Below are positions 1 through 8,037 of a stretch of 64,000 nucleotides of DNA, one piece after another. A model generated the notes under the pieces. The model saw only the letters and a program-made list of their open reading frames with translations. It was not told where the DNA came from and did no database searches. The first letter of the stretch is position 1. Each line of letters starts with the position of its first letter. Made by a program: the position numbers and the translations under genes. Source of the DNA: Brachybacterium huguangmaarense (GTDB taxonomy: Bacteria; Actinomycetota; Actinomycetes; Actinomycetales; Dermabacteraceae); contig NZ_CP107020.1 of the NCBI RefSeq assembly GCF_025725725.1, positions 2,666,001 through 2,730,000 of the forward strand. The letters run 5' to 3'.

Positions 1-2
1 TG

Positions 3-158
3 AACAAGGGCTACGCGCGGGCGCTCACGAAGCGGCTCGAGGCGGGCGAGTCCGTCAACGCGCGGTTCATGCGCGGCGCGCCCGCGGGTGTCGACGACCA
101 GGGGATCGCTGTTGTCGAGGCGACGGCGGAGGACATGCGGCGGCTGTTCCGTCGGTAG
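3..158 (+). CDS. 3' end of an unidentified gene (partial)
   Basis: Only the last 51 codons are inside the window; the frame is open from base 3 to a TAG at 156-158. The visible C-terminus is charged and Arg/Ala-rich, with GVDDQGIAVVEAT followed by a helical tail ending RRLFRR. I do not recognise the family and assign no function. Coding is supported by strong third-position GC and by a hairpin directly after the stop (166-196) that would suit a terminator. The next gene is on the opposite strand, so this is the end of a plus-strand unit. Confidence 0.6.
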   Translation, partial: NKGYARALTKRLEAGESVNARFMRGAPAGVDDQGIAVVEATAEDMRRLFRR

Positions 159-165
159 GCGTGGC

Positions 166-196
166 GACGCCCCGGGGACCATGGTCCGCGGGCGTC
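166..196 (+). terminator. stem-loop after the first gene
   Basis: Outer arms gacgccc (166-172) and gggcgtc (190-196) enclose a perfect 12-base palindrome ggaccatggtcc (176-187). It starts 8 bases after the stop of the upstream partial gene. There is no T-run, as is usual for high-GC actinobacterial terminators, so this is inferred from position and structure. Confidence 0.4.
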
Positions 197-209
197 CGGC
201 GGTGGGTGC

Positions 210-389
210 TCACTCGTCGCCGGGGAGGCTGAGCACCTGGGACTCGCGGCCGTCGATCTTGTCGGCGGCCTCGAGGAGGGCGGCGGCGGTCTCGCGGGCC
301 TGGCGGGCGGTCATGGGCTCGTCGTCGACGACCACGATGATGTGGCGCTCGTAGTTGTGGCCGTCGTGCATCGTCTGGATGTGGAGCAC
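210..389 (-). CDS. small conserved-looking hypothetical protein, start uncertain
   Basis: The reading frame ends at TGA 210-212 and is open up to a TAG at 474-476. The only standard start in frame is GTG at 387-389, giving about 59 residues with the segments HNYERHIIVVVDDEPM, an Ala/Glu-rich helix and the end SLPGDE. Protein-like sequence seems to continue upstream of this GTG, and a good GGGGGAGG Shine-Dalgarno lies near 450-457 with no standard in-frame start after it. The 5' end may therefore be damaged, mis-sequenced or use a rare start. It follows the DUF1345 remnant on the same strand. Family and function are unknown. Confidence 0.4.
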   Translation of the reverse strand: MLHIQTMHDGHNYERHIIVVVDDEPMTARQARETAAALLEAADKIDGRESQVLSLPGDE

Positions 390-465
390 GGCACGCCCAG
401 TGCGGGCGTGGTCAGTGTGGGTGACGACGGTGTGGCCGTCAGTGCTGATTCCTCCCCCATCGACC

Positions 466-1029
466 TCAGAAGTCTATGGTCACGAGGAGCGACACCAGGA
501 GCGCGATGACGACCGTGTTGAAGGCGAAGGACACCACCGCGTGGATGGTGACCTCGCGCCGCATGCGGGTCGTACGGACCTCGACATCGGCGGAGTTGAA
601 GCCGGTCGCCACCTGAACGGCGACGTACAGGAAGTCGTGGAGCCGGGGCGGGTCCTCCCCCGCGCTGCCGGGGAAGGACAGGCCACCGTCGCGGGCGGTC
701 TCACGGGCATAGTGCACGGCGTAGACCGTGACGAGCAGCATCCAGGTCGCGGCGACCACGCCGATCGCCAGCGTGAGCGTGAGGGCGCTCCCTCGCAGGC
801 TGGGCAGAACAGCGACGAGGACCACGGCTGCCAGAGCGATGATGCACATCGTGATCGCACCGGACGGGCCGCCTGTCGCATAGAGCGACTCCGACCGCTG
901 ACGGGACCGGCGTTGGCCTTCGCTCTCGTGGAGCCACTCGGCCAGGGTGCGCCCGCCGGCCGGGGACAGCACCTGCCAGGTGAGGATCGTGTAGGTGACG
1001 CAGAAGAGGATCCACACGACGAAGTACCC
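466..1029 (-). pseudogene. DUF1345 membrane protein, 5'-truncated
   Basis: The last roughly 188 codons match the DUF1345 pattern: hydrophobic segments near 993-1023, 790-850 and 700-780, then YAVHYARE, GLSFPG, a DFLYVA motif, SADV and a final membrane helix ending LLVTIDF. Family members are usually about 220 residues and begin with a further membrane helix, which is absent. Homology-like sequence stops around 1027-1030, exactly where a truncated GH31 gene begins on the other strand. The frame stays open beyond the breakpoint but that part looks like antisense of GH31. No start codon or RBS is evident, so I call it a remnant. Function of the family is unknown. Confidence 0.65.
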
Positions 1030-1032
1030 ACG

Positions 1033-1596
1033 GGCCTGGGCTCGCTCATCCCCGAGGGCATCGCCCAGAGCCTCACGGGTCATGCCTTCACCTGCCCCGA
1101 CATGGTGGGCGGCGGCGACATCGCGGCGATCGGCCCCGACTCGCCGATCGACGCCGAGCAGTTCGTGCGCTACGCCCAGTGCGCGGCGCTGTTCCCGATG
1201 ATGCAGTTCTCCCTCAACCCGGCCCGCGTGCTCGGCGCCGAGGCGCTCGCCGCCGTGCAGGCGGCGGTCGCCCTGCGCCAGTCCCTCGTCCCCGAGATCG
1301 GCGCGCTCGTCGAGGCCGCCGCGCGGAGCGGGGAGCCCGTGCTGCGACCGCTCGCCTCCCACCATGCCGGGACCGAGGACGTGACCGACCAGTTCCTGCT
1401 GGGAGAGGACGTGCTCGTCGCGCCCGTGCTGACACCGGGAGCGACCACCCGCCGCGTCTTCCTCCCCCGCGGCCGGTGGACGCCGATCGGCACCGCGCTG
1501 GGCGGCACCGCGGAGGTCATCGTCGGCGACGATCCCGCTGTCCTCGACCTCCCCGTGCAGCTCGGGACCCTGCGCATGTGGCGGCGCGCCGCCTAG
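1033..1596 (+). pseudogene. glycoside hydrolase family 31 protein, C-terminal fragment
   Basis: About 187 residues are recognisable, from GLGSLIPEGIAQSL through the GH31 motif CPDMVGGG, the segment FPMMQFSLNPAR, then RPLASHHAG, DQFLLGEDVLVAPVL and the C-terminal beta domain ending TLRMWRRAA. GH31 enzymes (alpha-glucosidases, alpha-xylosidases and relatives) are typically 600-800 residues. The N-terminal domain and the catalytic barrel with its nucleophile are missing upstream of 1033. No start codon or RBS fits the truncated form. The stop overlaps the stop of the convergent reductase gene by three bases. The shared breakpoint with the DUF1345 remnant suggests one deletion. Confidence 0.75.
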
Positions 1597-2177
1597 GGAT
1601 GGGCGGTGGGGCGGTATCGCGTCTCCTGGATGCGGCCGTCGAGGACCCGGCTCTCGAGGAGCTCGAGGTCGTAGTCCCCCGCCCCGCCGAACACCGGGTC
1701 GCAGCCGGTGCGGCCGGTGATGACGGGGAACACCGTCAGCTGGATCTCGTCCACGAGTCCCGCCGCCAGGAGCGCCCAGTTCATCGAGAGGCTGCCGTGC
1801 GACCGCAAGGGCACGTCGGACTCCTCCTTGAGCCGGGCGACGACGTCGACCGCGTCTCCCGACGCGATCTCGGCATGCGGCCAGTGGAGGGGCTCGGTGA
1901 GCGTCGAGGAGACCACCGTCGTCGGAAGGCGTCGCATGGCGGCGACCCATGCGTCGGGCAGATCGGCCTCCGCGACGTCGGGCCCCAGCAGGGCGATGAA
2001 CTCCCGGTAGGTGTTCGCGCCGAACACCATGCGCTGAGGCGCGCCGAACGGCGCGGTCCGATGGGCCAGGAACTCCGGGCCGGCCGTGCCCCAGTGGCCG
2101 CCCCAGTCGCCCTCGGCGGTGTAGGAGCCGTAGCCGTCCAGGCTGGCGAAGACGTCGAACGTATAGGTGGCGGTCAT
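1593..2177 (-). CDS. dihydrofolate reductase family protein (RibD C-terminal-like)
   Basis: 194 residues with the RibD C-terminal/DHFR-like fold pattern: FDVFASLDGY near the N-terminus, RMVFGANTYREF around 65-78, SLSMNWALLAAGLVDEIQLTVFPVITG near 130-155 and a C-terminal strand ending RYRPTAHP. Family members use NADPH for reduction of pyrimidine- or pterin-like substrates, but many stand-alone copies in Actinobacteria have no assigned substrate. ATG start at 2175-2177. It is monocistronic and convergent with the GH31 remnant. No neighbouring rib or fol gene supports a riboflavin or folate role. Confidence 0.85.
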   Translation of the reverse strand: MTATYTFDVFASLDGYGSYTAEGDWGGHWGTAGPEFLAHRTAPFGAPQRMVFGANTYREFIALLGPDVAEADLPDAWVAAMRRLPTTVVSSTLTEPLHWPHAEIASGDAVDVVARLKEESDVPLRSHGSLSMNWALLAAGLVDEIQLTVFPVITGRTGCDPVFGGAGDYDLELLESRVLDGRIQETRYRPTAHP

Positions 2178-2338
2178 GGCAGACCTTTCCCCCGTGGGTG
2201 CACGCCGCCGAGCACGCCTGCCCGGCCGATCCGTGTCATCGACGACGGTAGTCCGCGGCTCGCGCCCACCGACAGGGCCACCGGTCAGGGGCCGAAAACC
2301 CGAGGACAGCGACGGCGGCGCCCGCTACGGTCGTGCGC

Positions 2339-2860
2339 ATGACTGCGGCCATCACGCTTCGACCCCTGACCGACGCCGACATCGAGGCGCACAACGCGGG
2401 TGAGGACGACGAGGTGATCCGGTGGCTCTCCGGCCGTGCGTCGACGGTCGAGTCCACCCGCCGTCACATCGCGACGCTCGCGGCCAACGCCGAGGCGATC
2501 CACCGCAAGCGGGGCTGGGGCATCTGGTGGGACGAGCGCCTCGCCGGCTACATCGACGCCGACCCCGAGTCCACGGAGGTGCCCGCCCCCGGGGACGTCA
2601 ACATCGCCTACTCCGTGCACCCCTGGGCGCGGAGACAAGGCGTCGCGAGCGCGGCCGTGCAGGCCGTGTGCCGGCGCCTCGAGGACGAGCACGTCGGCCG
2701 TCGGACGATCATCCGCGCCGACCGTCGCAACGCCGCCTCGATCGCCGTCGCGCTCCACTGCTCCTTCGCCCCGGTCGGGGAGGCGCCCTCGCCCGAGGAG
2801 CGCGACGAGAACGGCCGGCCTGTCGTCTACCGGGTCTTCGCCCGCGATCTCAACGGGTAG
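2339..2860 (+). CDS. GNAT family N-acetyltransferase
   Basis: 173 residues from ATG 2339; a GTG two codons upstream (2333) is possible but less likely. The core shows ITLRPLTDADIEA at the N-terminus, WGIWWDERLAGYID, then VNIAYSVHPWARRQGVASAA, which is the acetyl-CoA-binding motif A (R/Q-x-x-G-x-A) of GNAT enzymes, and a final NAASIAVALHCSF segment like the motif-B helix of RimJ/RimL-type acetyltransferases. The acceptor is not predictable. It stands alone between the divergent reductase and the iron-uptake operon. Confidence 0.85.
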   Translation: MTAAITLRPLTDADIEAHNAGEDDEVIRWLSGRASTVESTRRHIATLAANAEAIHRKRGWGIWWDERLAGYIDADPESTEVPAPGDVNIAYSVHPWARRQGVASAAVQAVCRRLEDEHVGRRTIIRADRRNAASIAVALHCSFAPVGEAPSPEERDENGRPVVYRVFARDLNG

Positions 2861-2883
2861 ACGGAGTCGAGTCCTCCGTCAGG

Positions 2884-2902
2884 ATAGGTTAACCTTACTT
2901 TC
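2884..2902 (+). promoter_or_regulatory. DtxR/IdeR-like iron box before the siderophore importer
   Basis: The 19-base sequence ataggttaaccttactttc closely matches the palindromic DtxR/IdeR consensus TTAGGTTAGCCTAACCTAA, including TAGGTTA-A-CCTTA. It lies 72-90 bases before the binding-protein start, where an iron-dependent repressor would overlap the promoter. The known behaviour of the family (repression when Fe2+ is bound) and the iron-transport genes downstream support the call. Confidence 0.75.
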
Positions 2903-2973
2903 GAGCCCGCTCGGTGCTCCAGCGCCGCCGGCCTCCTCACCTATCGCAGACACGCTGAAGGACACTCCCTCTC

Positions 2974-3975
2974 ATGACGACGCTCTCCCGCCGCCATTTC
3001 GGATTCGCCGCGACCGCAGGAGCTCTGGGCCTCATGGCCGCGGCCTGCTCGAGCGACAACTCGACGGGAGGGGATGCCGGCGCCTCGGATGCGGGCGGCA
3101 CCGCGAGCACGGTGACCGTCGAGGACAACAACGGCCAGCACACCGTGGCCACCCCGCCGACGTCGGTCGTCGCGACGGACAACAACAGCTTCCAGACCCT
3201 CTCGGACTGGGGCGTCTCCCTGACGGCCGCCTCCCGCGCCCTGATGCCCACCACGATCCCCTACAAGGACGACGAGTCGATCGTGGACCTCGGCAACCAT
3301 CGTGAGCCGAACCTCGAGGCCGTGGTCGCGGTCGAGCCCGACCTCATCATCACCGGCTCCCGCTTCTCCCAGTACCAGGACGACTTCACCTCGCTCGCGC
3401 CGGACGCCGTCGTGCTCGACCTCGACGCCCGCGACGACCAGCCCTTCGAGGCCGAGCTCAAGCGCCGCGTCGACGTGCTCGGCACCATCTTCGGCAAGGA
3501 GAAGGAGGCGACCGCCCTTGGCGAGGACCTCGACGCCTCCATCGCCCGCGTCAAGGCCGCGTACGACCCGGCCCAGAAGGTCATGTCGGTGATCGTCTCG
3601 GGCGGCGAGATCGGCTACTCCGCGCCGCACGTCGGGCGCACCTTCGGCCCCATGTACGACGTCCTGGGCCTCACCCCGGCGCTCGAGGTGCAGGGCGCCG
3701 ACGACGACCACCAGGGCGACGACATCTCCGTCGAGGCGATCGCCGACTCCAACCCCGACTGGATCCTGGTGATGGACCGCGACGCGGCGGTCGCGAGCGA
3801 GGACTCCCAGCCGGCGGCCGAGGTGATCGAGGGATCCGAGGCGCTCAAGAACGTCACGGCGGTGACTGCCGGGCACGTGGTCTACATGCCCGACGACACC
3901 TACACCAACGAGGGCATCGAGACCTACACCGAGTTCTTCGGCAGCTTCGCGGACGCCCTCGAGGCGACGAGCTGA
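2974..3975 (+). CDS. siderophore/iron ABC transporter substrate-binding lipoprotein
   Basis: 333 residues. The N-terminus has SRRHFGF (twin arginine), a hydrophobic stretch and lipobox AAAC with Cys25, so it is probably a Tat-exported lipoprotein anchored outside the membrane. After a Ser/Gly/Asp linker comes a type III periplasmic-binding fold of the FecB/FatB/CeuE class: TVEDNNGQHTV, PTSVVATDNNSFQTL, HREPNLEAVVAVEPDLIITGSR and the C-terminal lobe with PDWILVMDRD and YTEFFGSF. It captures a ferric siderophore (this branch commonly binds catecholates) for the two permeases downstream. A long GC hairpin after its stop may raise its expression relative to the permeases. Substrate identity is inferred. 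Confidence 0.88.
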   Translation: MTTLSRRHFGFAATAGALGLMAAACSSDNSTGGDAGASDAGGTASTVTVEDNNGQHTVATPPTSVVATDNNSFQTLSDWGVSLTAASRALMPTTIPYKDDESIVDLGNHREPNLEAVVAVEPDLIITGSRFSQYQDDFTSLAPDAVVLDLDARDDQPFEAELKRRVDVLGTIFGKEKEATALGEDLDASIARVKAAYDPAQKVMSVIVSGGEIGYSAPHVGRTFGPMYDVLGLTPALEVQGADDDHQGDDISVEAIADSNPDWILVMDRDAAVASEDSQPAAEVIEGSEALKNVTAVTAGHVVYMPDDTYTNEGIETYTEFFGSFADALEATS

Positions 3976-3991
3976 TCCTCCGCTGACGGTC

Positions 3992-4015
3992 GGGCCCGGG
4001 CGCACGCCCGGGCCC
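3992..4015 (+). terminator. stem-loop between binding protein and permease genes
   Basis: Arms gggcccgggcg (3992-4002) and cgcccgggccc (4005-4015) are perfectly complementary over 11 bases. The structure sits 17 bases after the binding-protein stop and about 70 before the first permease. Inside an operon, such a hairpin usually acts as a partial terminator or mRNA stabiliser that favours the binding protein. Confidence 0.5.
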
Positions 4016-4083
4016 TCCGCCATGCCCTCGCCCGGCCGCGCCGCGAGGCCGCCGCGCCGGGCCCCTCCGACCTCTGGTGACCC

Positions 4084-5079
4084 ATGACCCGCTCCCCCAC
4101 CGACGCCCTGGCCCCACCCCGGCGGGGCCGGGGCCGCCTGCTCGACCCCCGGCTCCTGATCGGCGTGCTCGTCGTCGCCGCCCTGCTCGTGCTGTCCCTG
4201 CTCACGGGCCAGTACGACGTGTTCGGCGCCGAGGACGGCGCCGACATGTTCGCCATCACCCGCATCCCGCGCACCATCGCGCTCGTCCTCGCGGGCGCCG
4301 CCATGTCCATGTGCGGCCTCGTGATGCAGCTGCTCACCCAGAACCGCTTCGTCGAGCCCACCACGACGGGCACGACCGAATGGGCCGGGCTGGGGCTGAT
4401 CGCCGCGATGATCCTCATCCCGGGAGCCAGCATCGGCACCCGCATGGTGTTCGCGATCGTTGCGGCATTCGTGGGCACCATGGTGTTCTTCCTCTTCCTG
4501 CGCCGCGTGACCCTGCGCTCCTCGCTCATCGTGCCGATCATCGGCATCATGCTCGGCGCCGTCGTCGGCTCGGTCTCCACGTTCATCGCCCTGCAGTTCG
4601 ACATGCTGCAGAACCTGGGAGTGTGGTTCGCGGGCTCCTTCACCTCGGTCCTGCGCGGGCAGTACGAGTACCTGTGGATCGTGGTGCTCGTGGTCGCCGC
4701 GGTGTTCGTCGCCGCGGACCGCTTCACGGTCGCGGGGCTGGGCGAGGACGTCGCCACCAACGTCGGCGTCAACTACAACCTCGTGGTGCTCGTGGGCACG
4801 ACCCTCGTCGCGATCGCCACCGGCGTCGTCACGGTCGTCGTCGGCAACCTCCCCTTCCTCGGGCTCATCGTGCCCAACATCGTCTCGATGGTGCGCGGGG
4901 ACGACCTGCGCAGCAACCTGCCCTGGGTGTGCCTGCTGGGCATCGCGATCGTGACCGTGTGCGACCTCGTGGGCCGGACCGTCATCGCGCCGTTCGAGGT
5001 GCCCGTCTCGCTCATCCTCGGCGTCGTCGGCGCCGCCGTGTTCATCCTGCTCCTGCTCAGGCAGCGCCGGCATGGCTGA
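4084..5079 (+). CDS. FecCD-family iron-siderophore ABC permease, subunit 1
   Basis: 331 residues, very hydrophobic with about nine predicted membrane helices, in the FecCD/BtuC family. Landmarks are the early RIPRTIALVLAGAAMSMCGLVMQ segment (the family's R-hP-R..ah..GaaLa..G motif, split here by my quotation limits around RIPRTIA and GAAMSMCGLVMQ), a mid-protein WFAGSF motif, and GNLPFLGLIVPNIV, which corresponds to the cytoplasmic coupling region contacting the ATPase. ATG start at 4084 follows the stem-loop. It overlaps the second permease by 8 bases, so the two are translationally coupled. Together they form the heterodimeric channel of a FatCD/YclNO-like importer. Confidence 0.9.
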   Translation: MTRSPTDALAPPRRGRGRLLDPRLLIGVLVVAALLVLSLLTGQYDVFGAEDGADMFAITRIPRTIALVLAGAAMSMCGLVMQLLTQNRFVEPTTTGTTEWAGLGLIAAMILIPGASIGTRMVFAIVAAFVGTMVFFLFLRRVTLRSSLIVPIIGIMLGAVVGSVSTFIALQFDMLQNLGVWFAGSFTSVLRGQYEYLWIVVLVVAAVFVAADRFTVAGLGEDVATNVGVNYNLVVLVGTTLVAIATGVVTVVVGNLPFLGLIVPNIVSMVRGDDLRSNLPWVCLLGIAIVTVCDLVGRTVIAPFEVPVSLILGVVGAAVFILLLLRQRRHG

Positions 5080-6082
5080 GCGCGCCGCCTCGGGCCCCTT
5101 CCCCACCCGCCGCGCGCGCACCCGGTACGCGGTGATCGTGGCGGTGCTGGCCCTCGCCGCCCTCGGCTTCGGCTTCGCGCTGCTCGCGCTCGACAACCCC
5201 ATGGCGCCCGGCACGCGCGGCTTCTGGCTGATCGCCAAGCTCCGCGCGACCTCGCTCGTGGTGATGGTGATCGTCGCGGTGTGCCAGGCGATCGCGACCG
5301 TCTCGTTCCAGACCGTGACCGGCAACCGGATCATCACCCCGTCGATCATGGGCTTCGAGTCGCTGTACATCGCGATCCAGACCTCGGCGATCTATCTGTT
5401 CGGCGTGGCCGGCCTGCTGCGCCTGCAGGGCACCCCGCAGTTCGTCCTGCAGCTCGTCGCGATGGTCGCGCTCTCGGCCGTTCTCTACGGGTGGCTGCTC
5501 TCGGGCCGCTATGCGAACCTGCAGGTCACGCTGCTGATCGGGATCGTGCTCGGCGGAGGGCTGGGAGCGATCGCGACCTTCATGCAGCGTCTGCTCACCC
5601 CGAGCGAGTTCGACGTGCTGAGCGCGCGCCTGTTCGGCTCGGTCACCAACGCCGACGCCGACTACCTGCCCATCGCGATCCCGCTCGTCGTGCTCGCCGC
5701 CGCGGCCCTGTGGCTCAACGCGCGACGGCTCAACGTGCTCGCGCTCGGCCATGACACCGCGACCAACATCGGCGTCGACCACCGTCGCCACACGATCCTC
5801 ACCCTTGTGCTGGTGTCGATCCTGATGGCGGTCTCGACCGCCCTCATCGGACCGATGACCTTCTTCGGCTTCCTCGTCGCAACGCTGTCCTACCAGGTCG
5901 TCGGCACCTACGATCACCGCCGGATCTTCCCGGTGGCGGCGCTGCTGGGCTTCGTCGTCCTGTGCGGCGCCTACGTCATCATGAACCACGTCTTCTACGC
6001 CCAGGGGGTGGTCTCGATCATCATCGAGCTCGTGGGCGGCACGGTCTTCCTGACCGTCATCATGCGGAAGGGACGCCTGTGA
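5072..6082 (+). CDS. FecCD-family iron-siderophore ABC permease, subunit 2
   Basis: 336 residues with multiple membrane helices, again in the FecCD family. It shows KLRATSLVVMVIVAV and CQAIATVSFQTVTGNRIITPSI in the first third, RLFGSVTNADADYL mid-protein, and GPMTFFGFLVATLSYQ as the ATPase-coupling loop. This resembles the YclO/FatC type, which pairs with the preceding YclN/FatD-type subunit. The start ATG at 5072 lies inside the upstream gene, and its TGA overlaps the GTG of the ATPase gene, so the operon is tightly coupled. Confidence 0.9.
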   Translation: MAERAASGPFPTRRARTRYAVIVAVLALAALGFGFALLALDNPMAPGTRGFWLIAKLRATSLVVMVIVAVCQAIATVSFQTVTGNRIITPSIMGFESLYIAIQTSAIYLFGVAGLLRLQGTPQFVLQLVAMVALSAVLYGWLLSGRYANLQVTLLIGIVLGGGLGAIATFMQRLLTPSEFDVLSARLFGSVTNADADYLPIAIPLVVLAAAALWLNARRLNVLALGHDTATNIGVDHRRHTILTLVLVSILMAVSTALIGPMTFFGFLVATLSYQVVGTYDHRRIFPVAALLGFVVLCGAYVIMNHVFYAQGVVSIIIELVGGTVFLTVIMRKGRL

Positions 6083-6834
6083 TCGAGATCCACAACGTCG
6101 TCAAGGAGTACGCGAGCGACGTGCGCATCGGCCCCATCGACCTCGAGATCCCCGCCGGCGGGATCACGGCCCTGGTGGGGCCCAACGGGGCGGGCAAGTC
6201 GACGCTGCTGACCATGGTGGGACGTCTGCTGCGGATGGACTCCGGCACGATCCGCGTCTCGGGCCTCGACGTCGCGACCGCGAAGTCCCGCGACCTCGCG
6301 CGCGTGCTGTCGGTGCTGCGCCAGGAGAACCACTTCGTCACCCGGCTCACGGTGCGCCAGCTCGTCGGCTTCGGCCGCTTCCCCTACTCCCAGGGGCGCC
6401 TGACCCGCGCCGACGAGGACAAGATCAGCGAGGCGATCGACTTCCTCGACCTCTCCGGGCTCGAGAGCCGCTACCTCGACCAGCTCTCGGGCGGCCAGCG
6501 CCAGCGCGCCTACGTCGCGATGGTGCTGGCCCAGGACACCGACTACGTGCTGCTCGACGAGCCGCTCAACAACCTCGACATGCAGCACGGGGTGCAGATG
6601 ATGAAGCAGCTGCGCAGCGCGGCCCGGGAGCTCGAGCGGACCATCGTCGTCGTGCTGCACGACATCAACTTCGCGGCCCACTACGCCGACCGCATCTGCG
6701 CCATGAAGGACGGGCGCGTCGTCGAGTACGGGCCCACCGCCGAGATCATGACGTCGCGCACCCTGACCGAGGTCTTCAACACCGAGGTCGACGTGATCGC
6801 GGGTCCCCACGGGCCGCTCGCGGTGTACTACTGA
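6079..6834 (+). CDS. iron-siderophore ABC transporter ATP-binding protein
   Basis: 251 residues. The GTG start at 6079 forms a GTGA overlap with the preceding stop; the protein sequence upstream of it is out of family. Walker A GPNGAGKST near residue 38, Q-loop in RQENHF, signature LSGGQRQRAYVAM, Walker B YVLLDEPLNNLD and switch His in VLHDINFAAHYAD are all intact. It energises uptake of the ferric siderophore across the cytoplasmic membrane. No siderophore biosynthesis or ferric reductase gene is adjacent, so this looks like uptake of a siderophore made elsewhere or by other organisms (inference). Confidence 0.93.
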   Translation: MIEIHNVVKEYASDVRIGPIDLEIPAGGITALVGPNGAGKSTLLTMVGRLLRMDSGTIRVSGLDVATAKSRDLARVLSVLRQENHFVTRLTVRQLVGFGRFPYSQGRLTRADEDKISEAIDFLDLSGLESRYLDQLSGGQRQRAYVAMVLAQDTDYVLLDEPLNNLDMQHGVQMMKQLRSAARELERTIVVVLHDINFAAHYADRICAMKDGRVVEYGPTAEIMTSRTLTEVFNTEVDVIAGPHGPLAVYY

Positions 6835-6895
6835 GCCTCCTGCGCGAGGCACACGCCTGTGGAGGTTCACCATCGTCCGACGGTGACCCCGCTCC

Positions 6896-8011
6896 TCATG
6901 GGACGGGCGACTCGAGCGTCGCGGACTGGTCGACGTACTGGTCGAAGTAGACCCGCGCGACGAGCTCGCGCCGGCTCGCGACCCCGGCCTTGTCGAAGAT
7001 CGACTTGAGGTGGTCCTGCACGGTGTAGGGAGACAGGTGCAGGACGGCCGCGATCCCGCGGGTGTCCACACCGCGCAGGACCATCGAGACCACCTGCTGC
7101 TCCCGGGCGGTGAGCCCGAAGGCGGCGGCCACCAGATCGGTGACGTCCTGCGGGCGGGCCTCCTCGATGGTCACGACGACGTCCCCGGCGCGCTCCCCCA
7201 GACCCGACAGCGGCGCCGCGTGCAGCAGCATCCACGCCCCGTCGGCCGTACGGGCCCGCACCCGCGGGACCGTCGCCACGTCGCCCGCCGCGAGTCGGCG
7301 GGCAGCACTGATGAGCACCTGCACCGACGTCATCGGATCGGCGGCGCCCGGCACGGCCGCGAGGCGCCGCAGGAGGGTCTCGCTCGCGGGGCTGGCCTGC
7401 ACGATCCGGTCGTGGGCGTCCACGATCACGACCGCGGGCCCCTCCGTGGCGGCCCGGGCCAGAGCCGCGGTCCGCGCCAGCAGACCGGTGCGGATGCCGC
7501 GGGTCAGGGCCGGGGCGAGCGAGGCGAGGATCGCGACCTCCTCCCGGGCGAACGGTGCGTCGTCGACGCCGCGGAACACCGAGAGCGCTCCCCAGGCGCC
7601 GGCGCGGTCGCAGCACACCACCCGGGCCTCGTCGTGGAAGTCGAACTCGGGCAGCAGCAGCTGGGCCATGCGCGGCGACCGCTCGATCTCGCCGCGCGTC
7701 TCGAGGTCCATGCCCACCGAGACACGGCCGGTCGAGACCAGGCGCCGCATCGCGGTGGGGTCGTCGCCTCCGTACTCGATCCGGGCCCAGGCGACGTCGG
7801 CGTCGTTGCGGCCGGCCAGAGCGTCGAGCTTGACGGTCCCGGCGACCATCGCGGTCGCGGGGTCCAGTGTCGAGAAGCAGCCCGCCACGAAGGGCACGAC
7901 CGTGCTGAGCGCGGCCGCCGCCTCCTCCATGAACAGGTGCAGGGGCAGCCCGGCGCGGGAGCTGACGTCCACGTCGCTGCGTGCACGCCCCAGTGCCCTC
8001 GCCGAGTCCAT
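6896..8011 (-). CDS. LuxR-family transcriptional regulator with N-terminal GAF/PAS-like region
   Basis: 371 residues from ATG 8011. The C-terminal 65 residues form a clear LuxR helix-turn-helix: LTAREQQVVSMVLRG, then GIAAVLHLSPYTVQDHLKSI. The remainder has a GAF-like N-terminal half (DARVVCCDRAGAWGALSVFRG) and a PAS-like middle (VVIVDAHDRIVQASPASETLL), so it probably senses a small molecule or redox state. It is divergent from an FAD oxidase, and the 143-base gap holds a 14-base inverted repeat. Regulation of that oxidase and autoregulation are inferred. Longer starts would run into the repeat. Confidence 0.85.
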   Translation of the reverse strand: MDSARALGRARSDVDVSSRAGLPLHLFMEEAAAALSTVVPFVAGCFSTLDPATAMVAGTVKLDALAGRNDADVAWARIEYGGDDPTAMRRLVSTGRVSVGMDLETRGEIERSPRMAQLLLPEFDFHDEARVVCCDRAGAWGALSVFRGVDDAPFAREEVAILASLAPALTRGIRTGLLARTAALARAATEGPAVVIVDAHDRIVQASPASETLLRRLAAVPGAADPMTSVQVLISAARRLAAGDVATVPRVRARTADGAWMLLHAAPLSGLGERAGDVVVTIEEARPQDVTDLVAAAFGLTAREQQVVSMVLRGVDTRGIAAVLHLSPYTVQDHLKSIFDKAGVASRRELVARVYFDQYVDQSATLESPVP

Positions 8012-8037
8012 CACCCCAGTGTGCGCCGCGGACGGCA

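Noticed and set aside
355-1596. A 413-residue plus-strand open frame that includes the GH31 fragment
   Set aside because: Only 1033-1596 looks like GH31; the first two-thirds is antisense of the DUF1345 remnant and has no family character.
466-1950. A 494-residue minus-strand frame through DUF1345
   Set aside because: Beyond about 1030 it is antisense to GH31 and the RibD-like gene and is low-complexity; it is a shadow frame.
2941-5370. An 809-codon minus-strand frame opposite the iron importer
   Set aside because: Its His/Asp/Glu-rich composition is that of an antisense frame and the plus strand is fully explained.
6835-6895. Terminator between the iron ATPase gene and the LuxR gene
   Set aside because: Complementarity around ttcaccatcg / cggtgacc is short and interrupted, too weak to call.
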